A DNA stretch of 64,000 bases from Malaya genurostris (GCF_030247185.1 NC_080570.1:119192689-119256688), one strand, 5' to 3'. Positions 22,855-34,599 are shown, counted from the stretch's first letter. The notes: generated by a model from the sequence alone, not told the origin. A program made the numbers and translations.

Positions 22855-25505
22855 CTAATACAGAGAGCGAATCGATTCAATTGAAGATTGCATCGATTTT
22901 TGTCGGAATTTGCTTATAATATTATGTGACATTACATCTAATGGTTCTATATTTGTGAGTCTGTGTAACTCATTTGTACTAAACCAGGGAGGACGCTTCA
23001 GAATCATTTTCAGAATTTTATTCTGAATCCTTTGAAGCGTTTTCTTCCTGGTGGAACAACAGCTTGACCAAATTGGTACCGCATAAAGCATGGCTGGTCT
23101 GAAAATTTGTTTATAAATTAATAATTTGTTTTTTAGACAGAGCTTAGAATTTCTGTTTATAAGAGGATATAAACATTTAATATATTTGTTACACTTTGCC
23201 TGGATTCCTTCAGTGTGATCCTTGAAAGTGAGTTTTTTGTCATACGTTAAACCTAAGTATTTAGCTTGATCAGACCATGTCAATTCCAAGCCATTCAATT
23301 TGAGAATGTGATTATTGTTTGGTTTAAGAAAAGAAGCTCTTGGCTTGTGAGGAAAGATAATTAATTGCGTTTTTGCTGCATTCGGTTTAATTTTCCATTT
23401 TGACAGATAATCACTGAAAATATTTAAACTTCTTTGTAGGCGACTGCAGATCACTCTTAGATTTCTACCTGTGGCTAACAGACTTGTGTCGTCACAGAAT
23501 AGCGATTTCTGACAACCAACGGGTAGATTTGGAAGATCAGAAGTGAAAATATTATACAAGATTGGAGCTACGCTCGAACCCTGCGGAACACCGGCTCGTA
23601 CGGGTAGCAATTCAGATTTACAATTCTGATAGCTAACCTGAAGAGTACGATCAGTTAAATAATTTTGAATCATTTTGATCAAATAAATAGGAAACTGGAA
23701 ATCAAACATTTTTGCTATTAAACCTTTGTGCCAAACTCTGTCGAATGCTTTTTCTATGTCTAGAAGAGCAACTCCAGTGGATAATCCAGAAGATTTATTT
23801 GCTTTTATCATGTTCGTTACTCTGACAAGTTGATGAGTAGTTGAATGTTCATGACGAAATCCAAACTGCTCTGGTAAAAAAATTGAATTCTCATTTATAT
23901 GAGACATCATTCTCAACAAGATAATTTTTTCAAAAAGTTTACTGATAGAAGAAAGTAAGCTAATTGATCGATAACTTGATGTTTCTGCTGGATTTTTATC
24001 AGGTTTCAGGATAGGAATTACTTTTGCGTTTTTTCCATCTTTTTGGGAAGTAAGCTAATGAAAAACACTTGTTGAAAATTTTAACCAGGAGTCTTAAGGC
24101 AACATCGGGAAGATTTTTAATAAGAATAATAAAAATTCCATCATTACCAGGAGCCTTCATGTTTTTGAGTTTCCTAATAATTGATTTAATTTCGTCAAAA
24201 TTCGTCTCAATAATGTCATCTTGTGATAACACTTGGGTTGAAATATGCTCATATTTCAGTGAGACTTCATTTTCAATAGGACTCACAACGTTCAAATTAA
24301 AATTGTGTACACTCTCAAACTGCTGAGCAAGTTTTTGAGCTTTTTCGCCATTTGTAAGAAGTATTTGATTTCCTTCCTTGAGAGCAGGAATTGGTTTCTG
24401 AGGTTTCTTAAGAACCTTAGAAAGTTTTCAGTAAAGTTTAGAATATGGTTTAATTTTTTCAACTTCATTAGCGAAATTTTCATTTCGCAAAAGAGTAAAT
24501 CTATGTTTAATTTCCTTTTGTAAATCCTTAACTATGTTTTTCATAGCAGGATCACGAGAACGTTGATATTGTCGTCGTCGAACATTATTGAACCGAATGA
24601 GCAGTAGAAGATTGTCTTCGATGATAGCAGAATTTAATTTAGTTTGAGCTTTGGGAACTAAAAGATTTCTAGCTTCGATAATATAATGATTCAAATTATC
24701 AATTGCTGTGTCGACGTCCGCAGAATTTTCTAAAATAGTTTCATGATCCACATGAATTTCATTGTGAGATCTGTAATCAAACCAATTAGCTCTATGATAG
24801 TTGAATATAGAACTAATCGGATTAATTATAGCTTCGTTGGAAAGTCTGAATGTTACAGGAAGATGATCTGAGTCAAAGTCAGCATGTGTAATCGGTTCAC
24901 TACAAATGTGACTTTGATCCGTTAGAACCAGATCAATTGTAGACGGGATTTTCACGGAAGAGATACAAGTCGGATTACTGTGATGAAGAACTGTGAAGTA
25001 ACCAGCTGAGAGTTGATTATGAAGTATTTTTCCATTACTGTTATTTTGCCTACAATTCCACTGGACATGCTTAGCATTGAAGTCCCCTACTACGAAAAAT
25101 TTCGGTCGATATCTTGTGAGTTTTTGCAAATCGCCTTTAAAGATTTAAAGTTCGCCGGTGCATTGGAATGGCAAATATGCTCCAGCGATGAAATAAATTC
25201 CATGAATGGTTTCAACTTCGATTCTCAAGCTTTCAATAACTTTAGTATTGAAAGAAGGTAAAATTCGATGTTTAATTTGCCGTTGGACAAAAATGGCAAC
25301 TCCACCACCCATTCCAGTAAACCTGTCAAATCAATGAACCACATAATGTGGATTGCTTTTCAATTTACCATTTGATTTAAGAAAAGTTTCTGTCACAATG
25401 GCAATATGAATTTTGTGGACTTTGAGAAAATTATAAAATTGATTTTCACTCGATTTTAAAGATAGAGCATTCCAATTTAAAATATTCAAATAATTATTTA
25501 ACATC
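22855..25505 (-). pseudogene. LINE ORF2: endonuclease and reverse transcriptase, disrupted
   Basis: Minus strand, in order: the endonuclease start LNILNWNALSLKSSEN (near 25480), VVGDFNAKHVQWN (near 25100) and DFDSDHLPVTF (near 24860), then the linker, then reverse transcriptase with GFRHEHSTTHQL, ALLDIEKAFDRVW, GVPQGSSVAP and the catalytic FCDDTS, and the typical Jockey C-terminus (RIQNKILKMILKRPPWFSTNE). It would nick DNA and copy element RNA into the target. Lesions I can read: in-frame stops after HYVVH (about 25331), after CTGEL (about 25130) and after SKLY (about 24428), and a frameshift in the A-run near 24028. The closest family I know is Juan. Non-functional. Confidence 0.88.
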
Positions 25506-25559
25506 ACTGATATATTATTTGCAAATTGCCATCCGATTTGAAATGCTTCAAAAAGTGAT

Positions 25560-26573
25560 GAAGTCGAACTCATTCGGATGATCATTTGAAAAAGTTGATC
25601 CTGTAGGTAGATCATTTTATTTTCCGTTATATCGCCTAAATCGACTTCATCTAAAGAAGCGAATGGCATTGACGGAATATTGGTAGGTAGACTGCCATTA
25701 GAACTGCCATTAGAAGAAGATGATTTGGCCGATCTACCTATTAATAAATTGTTTTCGTTAGAAAATGAACTGCAAGGCGTTCCTGTGTTTTGATTATTTA
25801 CATTAGAAGAATTAAGTGGTAGATTTCTACCTTTACACTAGCGTAACTGACATTAGAAGAAGATGATGACGAGGTCGATCTACCTGTCAATAAATCGTTT
25901 TCGTTAGAAGACGAATTGGAATGCGCACCTGTTTTTTGTTTTAAATTCGAAGAATAAAATGAGTGCCTTAGAAGAATTAGGCGTGGCATTTGTAACGGTT
26001 TTTTGATTTTCAGGTATGTTCTGTAAATTTAAGGTCGTTGATTTGATTTGTTGTCTAAGCGAACGAGCGTTTAAAATTTTTTCCCTGATAGGACATTTCA
26101 AATAATTGGATTTATGATTTCCATCGCAATTTGAACATGAAAAATTATCAGTGGTTTCATTCATTGGACAAACGTCATTCGAATGCGATTTACCACAATT
26201 CAAACACCGTATATCCATATGACAATTTTTGGTTCCATGGCCGAAGCCTTGGCAAACGACGACATTGTGTTAAGTTTGCAATACGATTATGCCGTTTATA
26301 ATGTTCCCAATGGATTTTAATGTGGGAAATGAAACGTACTTTTTCTAAAGTTTTAAAATTGTTTACATCACTTCGATTGAAGTGTATTAGGTAAAGTTCC
26401 TGGGAAATTCCAGAGCGTGGTTTAGAAGTACCATTCGCTCTTTTTTTCATAAGTATTACTTGGGAAGGGGCAAAACCAAGCAATTCTTTGATTTCATTTT
26501 TAATTTCATCAATACTTTGACCATTGATAAGCCTTTCAAGACAGCCTTGAAGGGTCTGTCTGATTTTATATCA
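25560..26573 (-). pseudogene. LINE ORF1 nucleocapsid fragment, disrupted
   Basis: Minus strand. Contains two or three CCHC-like knuckles: CLNCGKSHSNDVC, CSNCDGNHKSNYLKC, preceded by a frame with RISHIKIHWEHYKR. These bind element RNA. The frame shifts near 26190-26218 and again downstream; the start is lost to 5' truncation. Serine-rich low-complexity repeats (SSSSSSN near 25850) lie in the C-terminal half. Confidence 0.75.
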
Positions 26574-26586
26574 TCGTAATTTACTT

Positions 26587-27400
26587 AAATTTACCGTTCA
26601 AAGCATGTAAAGATAAGTCATATCATTACCAGTGCAACAGTTAATACAAAACAGAACCAGATTTCGATGAAATTTACATCGAACCAAAATTATTTTTACA
26701 AGTTAATAGATGTAATATTGTGTCATCACCGAAAAAATACAGCATGCTTCGACTCAATCGTTCATTTAATTTTATCTAATACCGATTTCGTTTATTGATC
26801 AGAGCAGCCCGAAAGCTGACCCAGAGTCGCCCAAATAACGTTTGATATGTTTGTTTTAGCAACCTGAGGTCGCTCTAGATCGGACTCCAATCGCGTAGTT
26901 TCGCTCTGAATATTTTCTCGGGTCGCACCACGCATCCAGCCGAGTTTGTTTATTTTTTTCTTTTTTTCATGAGTTGTTGTTTAGGGCGCGTACCACGTGT
27001 TCGTTTTACTCGGAGTCAGAGTAGCCCGCGTCTAGGTTCAAAAACGAAAACGGTATAAGAGTGTGATTATGATTTTTCTTCTTTTTGCCTTCACCGCTTT
27101 TTATGGAATATATGATGTTAAAAACAGGTTCGACTGACATTATTTTCATTTTTTAACACATATCACTCTGTAGTTTCGGAACTGGACGTCGGTTCCAGAT
27201 AGCAACTAATAGTTTTGGCGACAGAAGACTTACCACTTGAATCTAAATTTATGAAAACATCCGAACCAACCATCTCAGAGAAGATTGAGAATGGTTCCCC
27301 TGCGGAAACCCCCAGATTTTTTGTTTAAATTTATTTGACCAGACTCAACGGAGCCGACTTACCATTTACAATTCATGTAAAAAAAAAAACTAATTATAAT
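26587..27400. other. intergenic, no gene
   Basis: Unremarkable AT-rich sequence; the GC-richer part 26800-27010 has no open frame or motif I recognise. Confidence 0.4.
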
Positions 27401-27470
27401 TGAGTTTTGCATTAAGTAGTTCAATTTGAACTGCTTTGCATTGATGAGTCTGACACGAAACGTAAAGAAA
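27401..27470 (+). ncRNA. hammerhead-ribozyme-like motif, copy 1
   Basis: A stem I hairpin AAGTAGTTCAA / TTGAACTGCTT is followed by TTGATGA (27441-27447; one change from the invariant CTGATGA), a stem II GTC-TGA-CAC with one mismatch, and the invariant GAAA (27457-27460). The order fits a type III hammerhead. Stem III is not clearly paired. Probably an inactive relic. Confidence 0.4.
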
Positions 27471-28178
27471 TCGATTGTAATCGATAATGTGCGCCTACAT
27501 CACATAAATGGGTTTTCAATCAAAACCCTTAAATTACCAAAAACTGTGGTCGGCCAGTAAAGTCGCTAATTGCGCCAATTCCGTCAAGACGTCAGATTGG
27601 ACATCCTTTTTTTTCACAGTGCTTACCATAATGAACAGCATTCTGAAAATATTCACAAGCGGCCAACTGATTGTTGTAGGTGACCAGCAATTCAAGTAGG
27701 CTGTCAGTTTGTTGACCAAAGATAACATAAGAAGGTATAGGCTTTCCTAAGCGCATACGTAGCAAACGTAAACGATTCAGGATACCGAGGGAAAAAATGT
27801 TCCGTTTTTCTTTTTCGACAGATTTTTACATGCGCGTACAAATTTTATACAGATTTCCCAAATCCAAATCAGATTAAAACAGATTTCACAGAAAATCGAA
27901 TCGTGTTAGCTCTCTTTATTAGCGGTGATGAGATAAAATTTCCGTAATCGATAAACGAATCTCAAATTCATCTGAAAATCTTAAAATTGTGTAGGGATTC
28001 GATTACCAGTACTGATTTATGACGATAATGATATTTGAAACTTGAACAAATTTAAACTGATATGAAAGTCCTCGCATTATTGTTTATTGTTAGACTGGGA
28101 GTGGAAAGACCTGACTTAACTCTGCACATTGAGCGCTGAAATCTCACGTCAACTTACGAAGTCAACCTTTTGGACGTA

Positions 28179-28260
28179 CACTAAGGTCTTTTTTACGCGG
28201 ATCTTTGAAGTTACGCGGTTTTTTTTAACGCGAATTTTCAAAGATTTCCTTGGAAAATAT
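28179..28260 (+). repeat. CACTAAGGTCTTTTTTACGCG dispersed repeat
   Basis: Alternating poly-T and ACGCG blocks (TTTTTTACGCGGATC, GAAGTTACGCGG, TTTTTTAACGCGAA). Further copies at 28507-28575, 12102-12170 and, decayed, at 29849 and 30087. Confidence 0.6.
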
Positions 28261-28309
28261 CTGGCATCTCTGTCTGTAAGTAGCAGAAACTTTTACTGTC
28301 TGCTAAGTG

Positions 28310-28390
28310 GCTTATGTCGAACTGCCGATTGGTTTGCCAGTTTAACATAAACTGTTGTGCACTGACAAGCCGAAGACGAAACATAAATTA
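28310..28390 (+). ncRNA. hammerhead-ribozyme-like motif, copy 2
   Basis: CTGACAA at 28362-28368 (two changes from CTGATGA), stem II GCC-GAA-GAC, invariant GAAA at 28378-28381. Upstream hairpin CAGTTT/AAACTG. Core mutations would abolish cleavage. Confidence 0.35.
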
Positions 28391-28579
28391 TATATTGTAT
28401 TGGGTGTATGAATAAGTCCGGGTCGTTTTCTAACTTGATGTTTATTCCAGTGATCTGTCTGTCCGAATATGCGTTGGAATGCTACTGCCATACAGTTTCA
28501 TATTCACTGAGGTCTTTTTTACGCGATTTTTTATGCAATTTTTTACGCGGATTTCCGAAGCTACGCGGTATTTTGTCGT

Positions 28580-28780
28580 GAATACGACTTACTTTACTAT
28601 GGGTTGCCTTTTCAAAATTTACCCTCTGAGAGAGTGATAAGTTTTTGATCGTGAATATCTCTTGTTGTATCTAACGAATCAACATAATTTTTGCTACATG
28701 CCATCGGAAATATGATCACAATTTTATGATAAAATATTCAGTTGTTTGACATAATCTCAAATAATTCAAAATTAAACTTT
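28580..28780 (+). repeat. GTCGTGAATACGAC hairpin module
   Basis: TTTTGTCGTGAATACGACTT followed by TACTATGGGTTGCCTTTTC. The GTCGT/ACGAC arms form a hairpin. The same module occurs at 44580, 45890 and inverted at 19960-20060, 42540-42700 and 47800-48000, sometimes without the TATA segment. Confidence 0.65.
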
Positions 28781-28984
28781 TCTGAAATGTTTGGTATAAA
28801 CGAGTATCAAAGAGGATAATTCATAAGGCACGTTTGCCTTTCTCGTATTTTTAAAGCTCATAGCTCAGTGATCTGTGAAAGGATTTATGTAATCTTACTA
28901 ATAATAGAATCGAAAATTTTCAACTTAAGCGTGTATAGAAAAAGCATTGAATTATTTCAATAGTACACTATTGAAAAACCTGTC

Positions 28985-29718
28985 TCATTTGACCCATGTC
29001 AACACCAGCCAATCAGAACGCGTTCTGAGGAAGAGAACAAAATATCTGCTGCTGTACAACAAATCGTTCGAGAAAAATGGTCCTTCTGAAAGGCAGGAAT
29101 GAATCCCGTACAGCATCCGGATAGTTTCTTTCAATGAAATGCAAATCCGAAATTAAAATTCTATATGCTGCAATTTTTATAGCCGTTAGGACCGCCCATT
29201 AGTGAGAAAAGCTACAGACGAAATCACGTAGAAAGAAACCATCTAACAAAAATTGGATCAGTTTCAATTCTATCGCCACTGCAGATGTATTTTGTGTCGT
29301 TTGCAAAGCTAGTTTCGCTTCCGACAAGAGCGATTACATCACAGCTGCCAGTCATTTGCATTGGTGAAAAAACAACGGTGGAGAGCATTACACAAAATCA
29401 GCCGTTCTAATGGTTCTAAAAGTTTTCTAAAGAACTATTAGGATTTGTTGTTCGCAAATCGAAGGGAAATATCCTCAGTTTAGTGCAAATCTAGAACAGT
29501 TTGGTTAGATTTTTGCACTTGTCGCTGTGTGAAATTCACAATAATCGAGATCAAGTGAAGCCTTCTTTATTTTTGCGAAAAATGTGAAAAAAGGGAATGC
29601 TTGCATAATTCATACAATTGATCAACTAATTGATATTCGGAAGTGTTAAGGAACATGTCAGTTGTTTTCGTATTCACGACATCCAGTTATGTCTCTGACA
29701 TTACCCACCCGCCTTTTT
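28985..29718 (+). repeat. dispersed ~700-bp repeat, copy 1
   Basis: Starts near AATCAGAACGCGTTCTGAGG, includes GCCGTTAGGACCGCCCATTAG and CAGCCGTTCTAATGG, and ends with the palindrome-bearing end (TCCAGTTATGTCTCTGACATT). Homologous copies: 45956-47262 (two in tandem) and a diverged one at 59560-59930. No frame is conserved between copies. Confidence 0.7.
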
Positions 29719-29759
29719 TAAGCAAATTTTCAGTGTTCCGGTTTACATGTTTAAAAAAC

Positions 29760-30120
29760 TGCTAGGTTTTGACGTTTTATGCATTTTTAAGACATTTAGC
29801 ATAAAAAAAATTGGGATAAAAAAAATTCTTCAGCTTTGTGTTTTTTTTTCTAAGCGAATTTCCGAAGTTACGTGGTTTCAAATTCAGTTCCAGTCAGTTT
29901 TTATCCATTATTTTTTAAAGATTGCATCATATCTCAACGTTTCATGCATTTCTTGGAGATTTACCATCAAAAAAATTTTTTCGATTTTGCTAGTCTCAAA
30001 ACTTTTCACACACATTTTTTTTATTACTCGAGATCAGGACGTTTCATGTATTTCTATGATATTTGGCATATACTAATTTCTTTAGTTTACGCGTTTTTTT
30101 TTTACGCGAACTACGCTGAA
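29760..30120 (+). repeat. GACGTTTTATGCA tandem-like repeat
   Basis: Three diverged copies (near 29768, 29930 and 30030) of GACGTTTTATGCATTTTTAAGAC...AAAAAAATT, followed by ACGCG blocks. Non-coding; the 109- and 101-codon frames here are chance products of T-rich repeats. Confidence 0.6.
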
Positions 30121-30197
30121 ACGAAAGCAACAAGTACGATATTAATTTTTATTTGGCTTGACGTAAAGTCGCCATAACTGAGTTCAGTTTATGTTTA

Positions 30198-30500
30198 TGC
30201 AATGACTGAGTGGAAACATATATTAGAGAAGCCAAATGAGTGAAAAACTTACAGAAAAGATTTTGGAAAAAGATACGCTCAGAAACAGGACTCGAACCTG
30301 CGTTCTTATGCATTCCAAGGCATACGCGCTACCATTTCGCCACCCTAAGTCTTGTGATAGAGATGGCTCTAAAACACGAATGGAATGCATAAGAACGCAG
30401 GTTCGAGTCTTGTTTCTGAGCGTATCTTTTTCCAAAATCTTTTCTGTAAGTTTTTCATTCATTTGGCTTTTCCAATATATGTTTCCACTCGGTCATTGCA
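30198..30500 (-). repeat. tRNA-derived SINE in fold-back arrangement
   Basis: Minus strand carries Pol III boxes: A box TGGCGAAATGGTAGCGC (about 30345-30330) and B box GGTTCGAGTCC (about 30297-30287). The head resembles a tRNA (closest to tRNA-Trp type by eye) but the acceptor strands do not pair, so it is not a tRNA gene. The 120-bp arms 30198-30317 and 30381-30500 are near-perfect inverses; the right arm repeats everything from within the tRNA head to the tail. The A box sits in the 63-bp loop. Confidence 0.7.
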
Positions 30501-30534
30501 AAAACTGAACAACAAGTATTTTTTTCCTATGAAA

Positions 30535-31070
30535 ATGAGGAATTTTGTGGCGAAATAAGTGATTTTCACGTTTGGCACGTTTTAAAAGTGACAATTTTGA
30601 TTTGGATGACAAAGAATGAGTCGGAGTGCCATCAAAGATTAAAGATGAAGAATGGGAGAAATTGTTCCGAAGAAGACCCATCGCAAACGCAAGAAGAACT
30701 TGCCAAATTCATACGGAGTTACTCAGCAAGCCATTTGCTAACGTGTTAAATCAATAGGAATGATCCGAAAGGTAGGTGCCGTATGAATTGAAACCAAAGG
30801 ACTTCTAAGGCCGTTTCTTCACTTGCGAACAACTGCTTCAACGACACAAATTCGAAACGTCGGGCTACGTATGGCACCCTGCACCATCATCGACGGTTGT
30901 TCAGAATAAAAGACAAAGTAATTTTGCAACATGACAATGCTCGCCAACATGTTGCACAACCGGTAAAAGCATATTTGGATACGCTCAAATGGGAAGTGCT
31001 ACCCCATTCGCCTTATAGCCCAGATATTGCCCCTTCCGATTTACTATTTGTTTCATTGTTTCCATTTGCA
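30535..31070 (+). pseudogene. mariner (DD34D) transposase remnant
   Basis: Scattered frames match the mariner transposase: FDLDDKE...GVPSKIKDEEWE near 30595, PSQTQEELAKF near 30680, then VILQHDNARQHVAQPV (second Asp) and LPHSPYSPDIAPSD (third Asp) at 30915-31050. The order is right but stops, frameshifts and an internal deletion separate the parts. Termini not found. Confidence 0.75.
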
Positions 31071-31279
31071 AATTATTATTATTGCAAATTACTCATTATT
31101 CTATTTTGTGATTATTATTATTCAGGATAGATTCGTTTTCTGTTCTGAAGCAAACCAATGCACGAGGTTAATTAAACAATCATATTGTGGAAAATACTCT
31201 ATTTGGTAGATATGTGCAGATTTTGCGGTTCCATCGGAAACCAGTTAAACAAATACTGTATTCATCGGACTCCGAACTA

Positions 31280-32604
31280 CTAGATATATCCAAACTGAAC
31301 CATATCGCGGCAGCAATCGGACATCTTCTGCCGGTAGATGGCTTCCGTGTCTTCGGAGCGGAAATTGTTCATCTCATCGGCGATGTTGAAACCATTTTCC
31401 ATCTTCTCGGCCATTTCTTCCAGATCCGGCACATCTTCACTTTTAGTGGTGATCATTGGAAGAATCAGAACTGCCATCAGTAGGCCGAAGCGACCGAACT
31501 GCTTCAATTGCTGATCTAGGGCTTCGCGGGGGAACAGCCTTTCCGGATCGGATCCTAGGCGGCGCAGGAAATCCGACAGGCTTCGGTGATACAGATCTAT
31601 CAGCGATTGGTAGTGTTGATCACGGAATGCTTTGTTCGATGAAGTAAAGATCAAATACATCAGATCGAGAGCCGGTGAAGCGTAACGGCAGATCTGCCAG
31701 TCCAGCAGGCGGAAATCTACCGGTGATCCTTTCTGAAATGTCATTGAGTTGTCATTCTGAATATTGATCGGATTTCAGTTCTTACCTCATGTTTGAACAG
31801 CATATTGTTGTTCCAGCAGTCGCCGTGACAGAGAACGGCGTACGGTTCGGCGGCTTTTCCATCCGTTAAGCTTTTCACAATGTCCAGGAAATCGGCGTCC
31901 AGAGCTTTTTTCGTCCTAGCATATACCTCCGATTCCGTTTCAATATCCAACGTTCCCAGAGCCCGATCGATCATCACCGTAAACCATTGACCCATCGCTT
32001 CGTCTGGCTCTTTCGCTAGAAATAGATCTACCATTCCCTTGTACGGATCGATCCGTTCCGGGTGTTGATCCTTCAGCGCAAAGGAAATCGCGTGCATCCG
32101 AGCCAGTGCGCTTACCGCCAGTCGATAGTGTTCCACTTTCAAAGCCTTGTGTCGATCGTACATATCGAAACCGGACGCTTTCAAATCCTCCATCAGGATA
32201 GCTTCTTCACAGTCAACCAAACAAGTCCGGAGACAACGGGGAATCTGATTGAACGCCTGTCGTCCGTCGCTCGTGTCAAGACCCTTTTCCCGCTGGAACT
32301 CTACCATCATCGGATAGATTTCGGTGTAGAAGAGGATTTCCCGCTCGAAACTAGCCCGTGCAATAAACTGCTTCCGGCGGGCTTCGCTGGTCGGCGGTAA
32401 TTTGGCGATGATACTGACCCTCTTCCCCGTCCCGCGACATTCGGCCTCGGCTCGAAATACCACACCAAGATAGTTGTCACCTTTGTTGGAACCGGCCGTC
32501 AGATTGATGGAAACATCGTTCGAACCCAGTTCGGCCTGGGCAGCTTCTTCGAGTAGCTGCTGCGACGAGGCCACCGGTAGTTTGGTCGGACCGTCGAGGC
32601 ACAT
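31280..32604 (-). CDS. EcKL/CHK kinase-like protein, gene 3
   Basis: Exons 32604-31786 and 31732-31280 with a 53-bp intron (31733-31785), 423 residues. Key features: IIAKLPP lysine, FEREILFYTE, catalytic CHGDCWNNN (Asp262) and DWQ (284-286), with exon 2 starting KGSPVDFRLL. The start MCLDGPTKLP is preceded nine bases upstream by TTTCAATTGCAG, a splice acceptor, so an untranslated first exon exists; a conserved donor-like ACTG|GTGGGG at 32706 would give a 93-nt intron (inference). It is most like gene 4 in sequence, intron size, 5' block and 3' UTR (ACAGTATTTGTTT after the stop in both). Expected to be a cytosolic small-molecule kinase of the ecdysteroid-kinase-like family; substrate unknown. 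Confidence 0.92.
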
Positions 32605-32699
32605 GATGATGGTCTGCAATTGAAACAACACCAACAGAGAAGAATGCGATTAGAATGAACTTGTCGCGATGAAACCTGGACAAGGTTTGATATTCTAAG

Positions 32700-32945
32700 T
32701 CCCCACCAGTCAAACAACATTTCACCATCGTTGGGGGAGCACCATTGTTGTATGAAGAAAGTACAATACGGCGGCACTCGCTAATGACAATTCCAGTTGG
32801 GAAAAATCCCCGTTCCAAACAAAGCCCGGATGGGGAATTTGAGATTGTAAACAACTTCGAAATGACCCATCGTGATTGATCACACCATCGTTGGGACTGC
32901 TGCAAAGGGAGTGCCTACTTTGATCTGCCATCAGACAAAGTGACA
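32700..32945 (-). promoter_or_regulatory. conserved 5' block of kinase gene 3
   Basis: Homologous to 49950-50225 upstream of gene 4. Best-kept pieces on the minus strand: GATCAAAGTAGGCAC, GTTTACAATCTCA and AACGGGGATTTTTCCC followed by TGTCATTAG. It probably holds the promoter and the non-coding first exon. Transcription start not determined. Confidence 0.55.
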
Positions 32946-33279
32946 AGTGTTGTCAGTGTTAGAACGCATTGCAGTGTAATTTCTGTAATTTCAACGGCTT
33001 TCCTGACGTATGCAAGTCAAACAGTTGCCAGAAGCCGTGTGCTGATCAGTGCTTATAGTTTAACAAAACTGTAATCTCCGGTGATTCAATGCATTGCGGA
33101 GTCATGCATGATCAATGGAAAACCGGTTAGCGCAGGTCGTAATTGCGTCATGACTATCATTAATTTCGACTGTTGTGAATAGTCGGGACGTAGAATTTGA
33201 CCGGTTCAATGTCAAAATGGCAAAGTCAGGGTACCGCATCGTGATGTGGAACTGAGTTCCGAGCTTCTAAGTTAATATG

Positions 33280-33345
33280 TTTACGTTTTGCCTTTGACTC
33301 ATCAGTAGTGCATAGCAGTTTAAATTGAACTGCCTAATGAAAATC
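33280..33345 (-). ncRNA. hammerhead-ribozyme-like motif, copy 4
   Basis: Minus strand: invariant CTGATGA intact (33305-33299), stem II GTC-AAA-GGC paired through a G-U, then AAAA instead of GAAA. Upstream stem I GGCAGTTCAA / TTAAACTGCT. One core base is mutated, so cleavage is unlikely. Confidence 0.4.
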
Positions 33346-33664
33346 TTGACAGCTCAATTTGAATCACTGAACGCTAATTGCAAAGCATATAAAAACTGCC
33401 CTCAAACAGAAATTAAATTGACATGAGCTGTTTGAAAGTGTTTGTATTGGAGATGATTTTCCCAAAATATTAACTCTTCAACTGCCATATATGTAGAATT
33501 GGGGTGATTGTTATGATTTTCATTTTATTTAAATTTTTCAAAAACTGTAAATCATGAATGTTTAACCCTTATTAGAAACCTTTCCGAAATGTATTTCTTG
33601 TAAAAAAAAGTTCAAAATTTTCGAATTGTTTTATTCGCTCTTACAATTTTTGTACCACTCTATA

Positions 33665-34599
33665 CGAGGTCTGTTCAAAAAGTTCCCGGAATTTTTTAAT
33701 TGTGCGCGTCTGGAGAGTCCGGTGGTCAACATTTTTTTTTATTGTGTTGGTACATATGTCCCTAATGTATGGTGAAATTTTCAGCTGTATTCATTGTTTA
33801 CATTCTGTCTTGTAGCGGCTGGTGTAGACGTGTTTTTTTGAGCTCGGCGTTTTTTGTTAGTTTAAACAATGGAAGAATTGAAGAGTCAAAGAATTTGTAT
33901 TAAATTTTGCATGAAAAATGGAATAAAGTGTAACCAAGTGTGCGAAATGTTACAGAGAGCCTACGGTGAGTCTGCTATGAAAAAAACAAGTGTTTACGAG
34001 TGATATAAGCGTTTCCAAGATGGCCGCGAAGACGTTGAAGACGACGAACGCTCCGGTCGACCCAGCACGTCAATAATCGATGAAAATGTGGAAAAAGTGG
34101 AAAAAATGATTATGGATGATCGCCGAATCACTATTAGAGAAGTTGCTGATGAAGTTGGCATATCAGTAGGCTCATGCCATCATATTTTTTCAAATGTTTT
34201 GGGCATGAAACGAGTGGCAGCAAAATTCGTTCCAAAACTGCTTAATTTTGATCAAAAAACAAACGCATTACCATCTAAAACAAGACTTTAATCATGCCCC
34301 AACCTCCTTATTCACCAGATATCGCTCCGTGTGATTTTTTTCTGTTCCGAAAGTTGAAGAGACCCATGAAAGGACAGCGTTTTTCATCGATTGAAGAGAT
34401 AAAGGCAGAATCGCTGAGAGTGCTACAAAGCATTACAAAAAGTGACTATCAGGGGTGTTTCGAAGACTGGAAAAAACGCTGGCATAAGTGTATTATATCT
34501 AGGGGGGATTACTTTGAAGGGGACCATATAGATGTAGACGAATAAATAAATATTTTTTTAGAAAAATGAGAAATCCGGATACTTTTTGAACAGACCTCG
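33665..34599 (+). mobile_element. mariner (DD34D) transposon, internally deleted
   Basis: TA flanks at 33663-33664 and 34600-34601. Inverted ends CGAGGTCTGTTCAAAAAGT are near-perfect over about 20 bp. The element is 935 bp against about 1.3 kb for a full mariner. The transposase frame begins at 33869. Confidence 0.9.
33869..34545 (+). pseudogene. mariner transposase, broken
   Basis: MEELKSQRICIKFCMKNG starts a good N-terminal helix-turn-helix region, followed by GRPSTS and the second DNA-binding part (ITIREVADEVGIS, MKRVAAKFVPKLL). A Trp codon is now TGA after KKTSVYE (about 34001). After NFDQKTNA a deletion removes roughly the first two catalytic Asp and rejoins, out of frame, at PQPPYSPDIAPCDFFLF with the third Asp and the C-terminus ending GDHIDVDE. 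No active protein is possible. Confidence 0.88.

Larger units (their letters stand above)
22621..26573 (-). mobile_element. Juan-type Jockey-clade LINE, 5'-truncated, with target duplication
   Basis: The sequence TCGTAATTTACTT flanks the element directly on both sides (22608-22620 and 26574-26586), a 13-bp target duplication. On the minus strand the element ends in AATAAA (near 22640) and a short A-run at the 3' boundary. It holds ORF1 (zinc knuckles) and ORF2 (endonuclease and reverse transcriptase). At about 3.95 kb it is shorter than full Juan elements (around 4.7 kb), and ORF1 lacks its start, so it was 5'-truncated on insertion. Intact duplication suggests fairly recent insertion, but the frames are decayed. 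Confidence 0.9.

Noticed and set aside
28430..28475. Mariner-like terminal repeat (GGGTGTATGAATAAGTCCGGG)
   Set aside because: Resembles a mariner end, but no partner terminus or transposase sequence was found nearby.
30287..30352. A functional tRNA gene
   Set aside because: A and B boxes are present but the acceptor strands do not pair and the anticodon stem is irregular; best read as a SINE head.
32605..32634. Ten-residue N-terminal extension of kinase gene 3
   Set aside because: It crosses a splice acceptor and is absent from gene 4, whose start aligns with Met at 32604.
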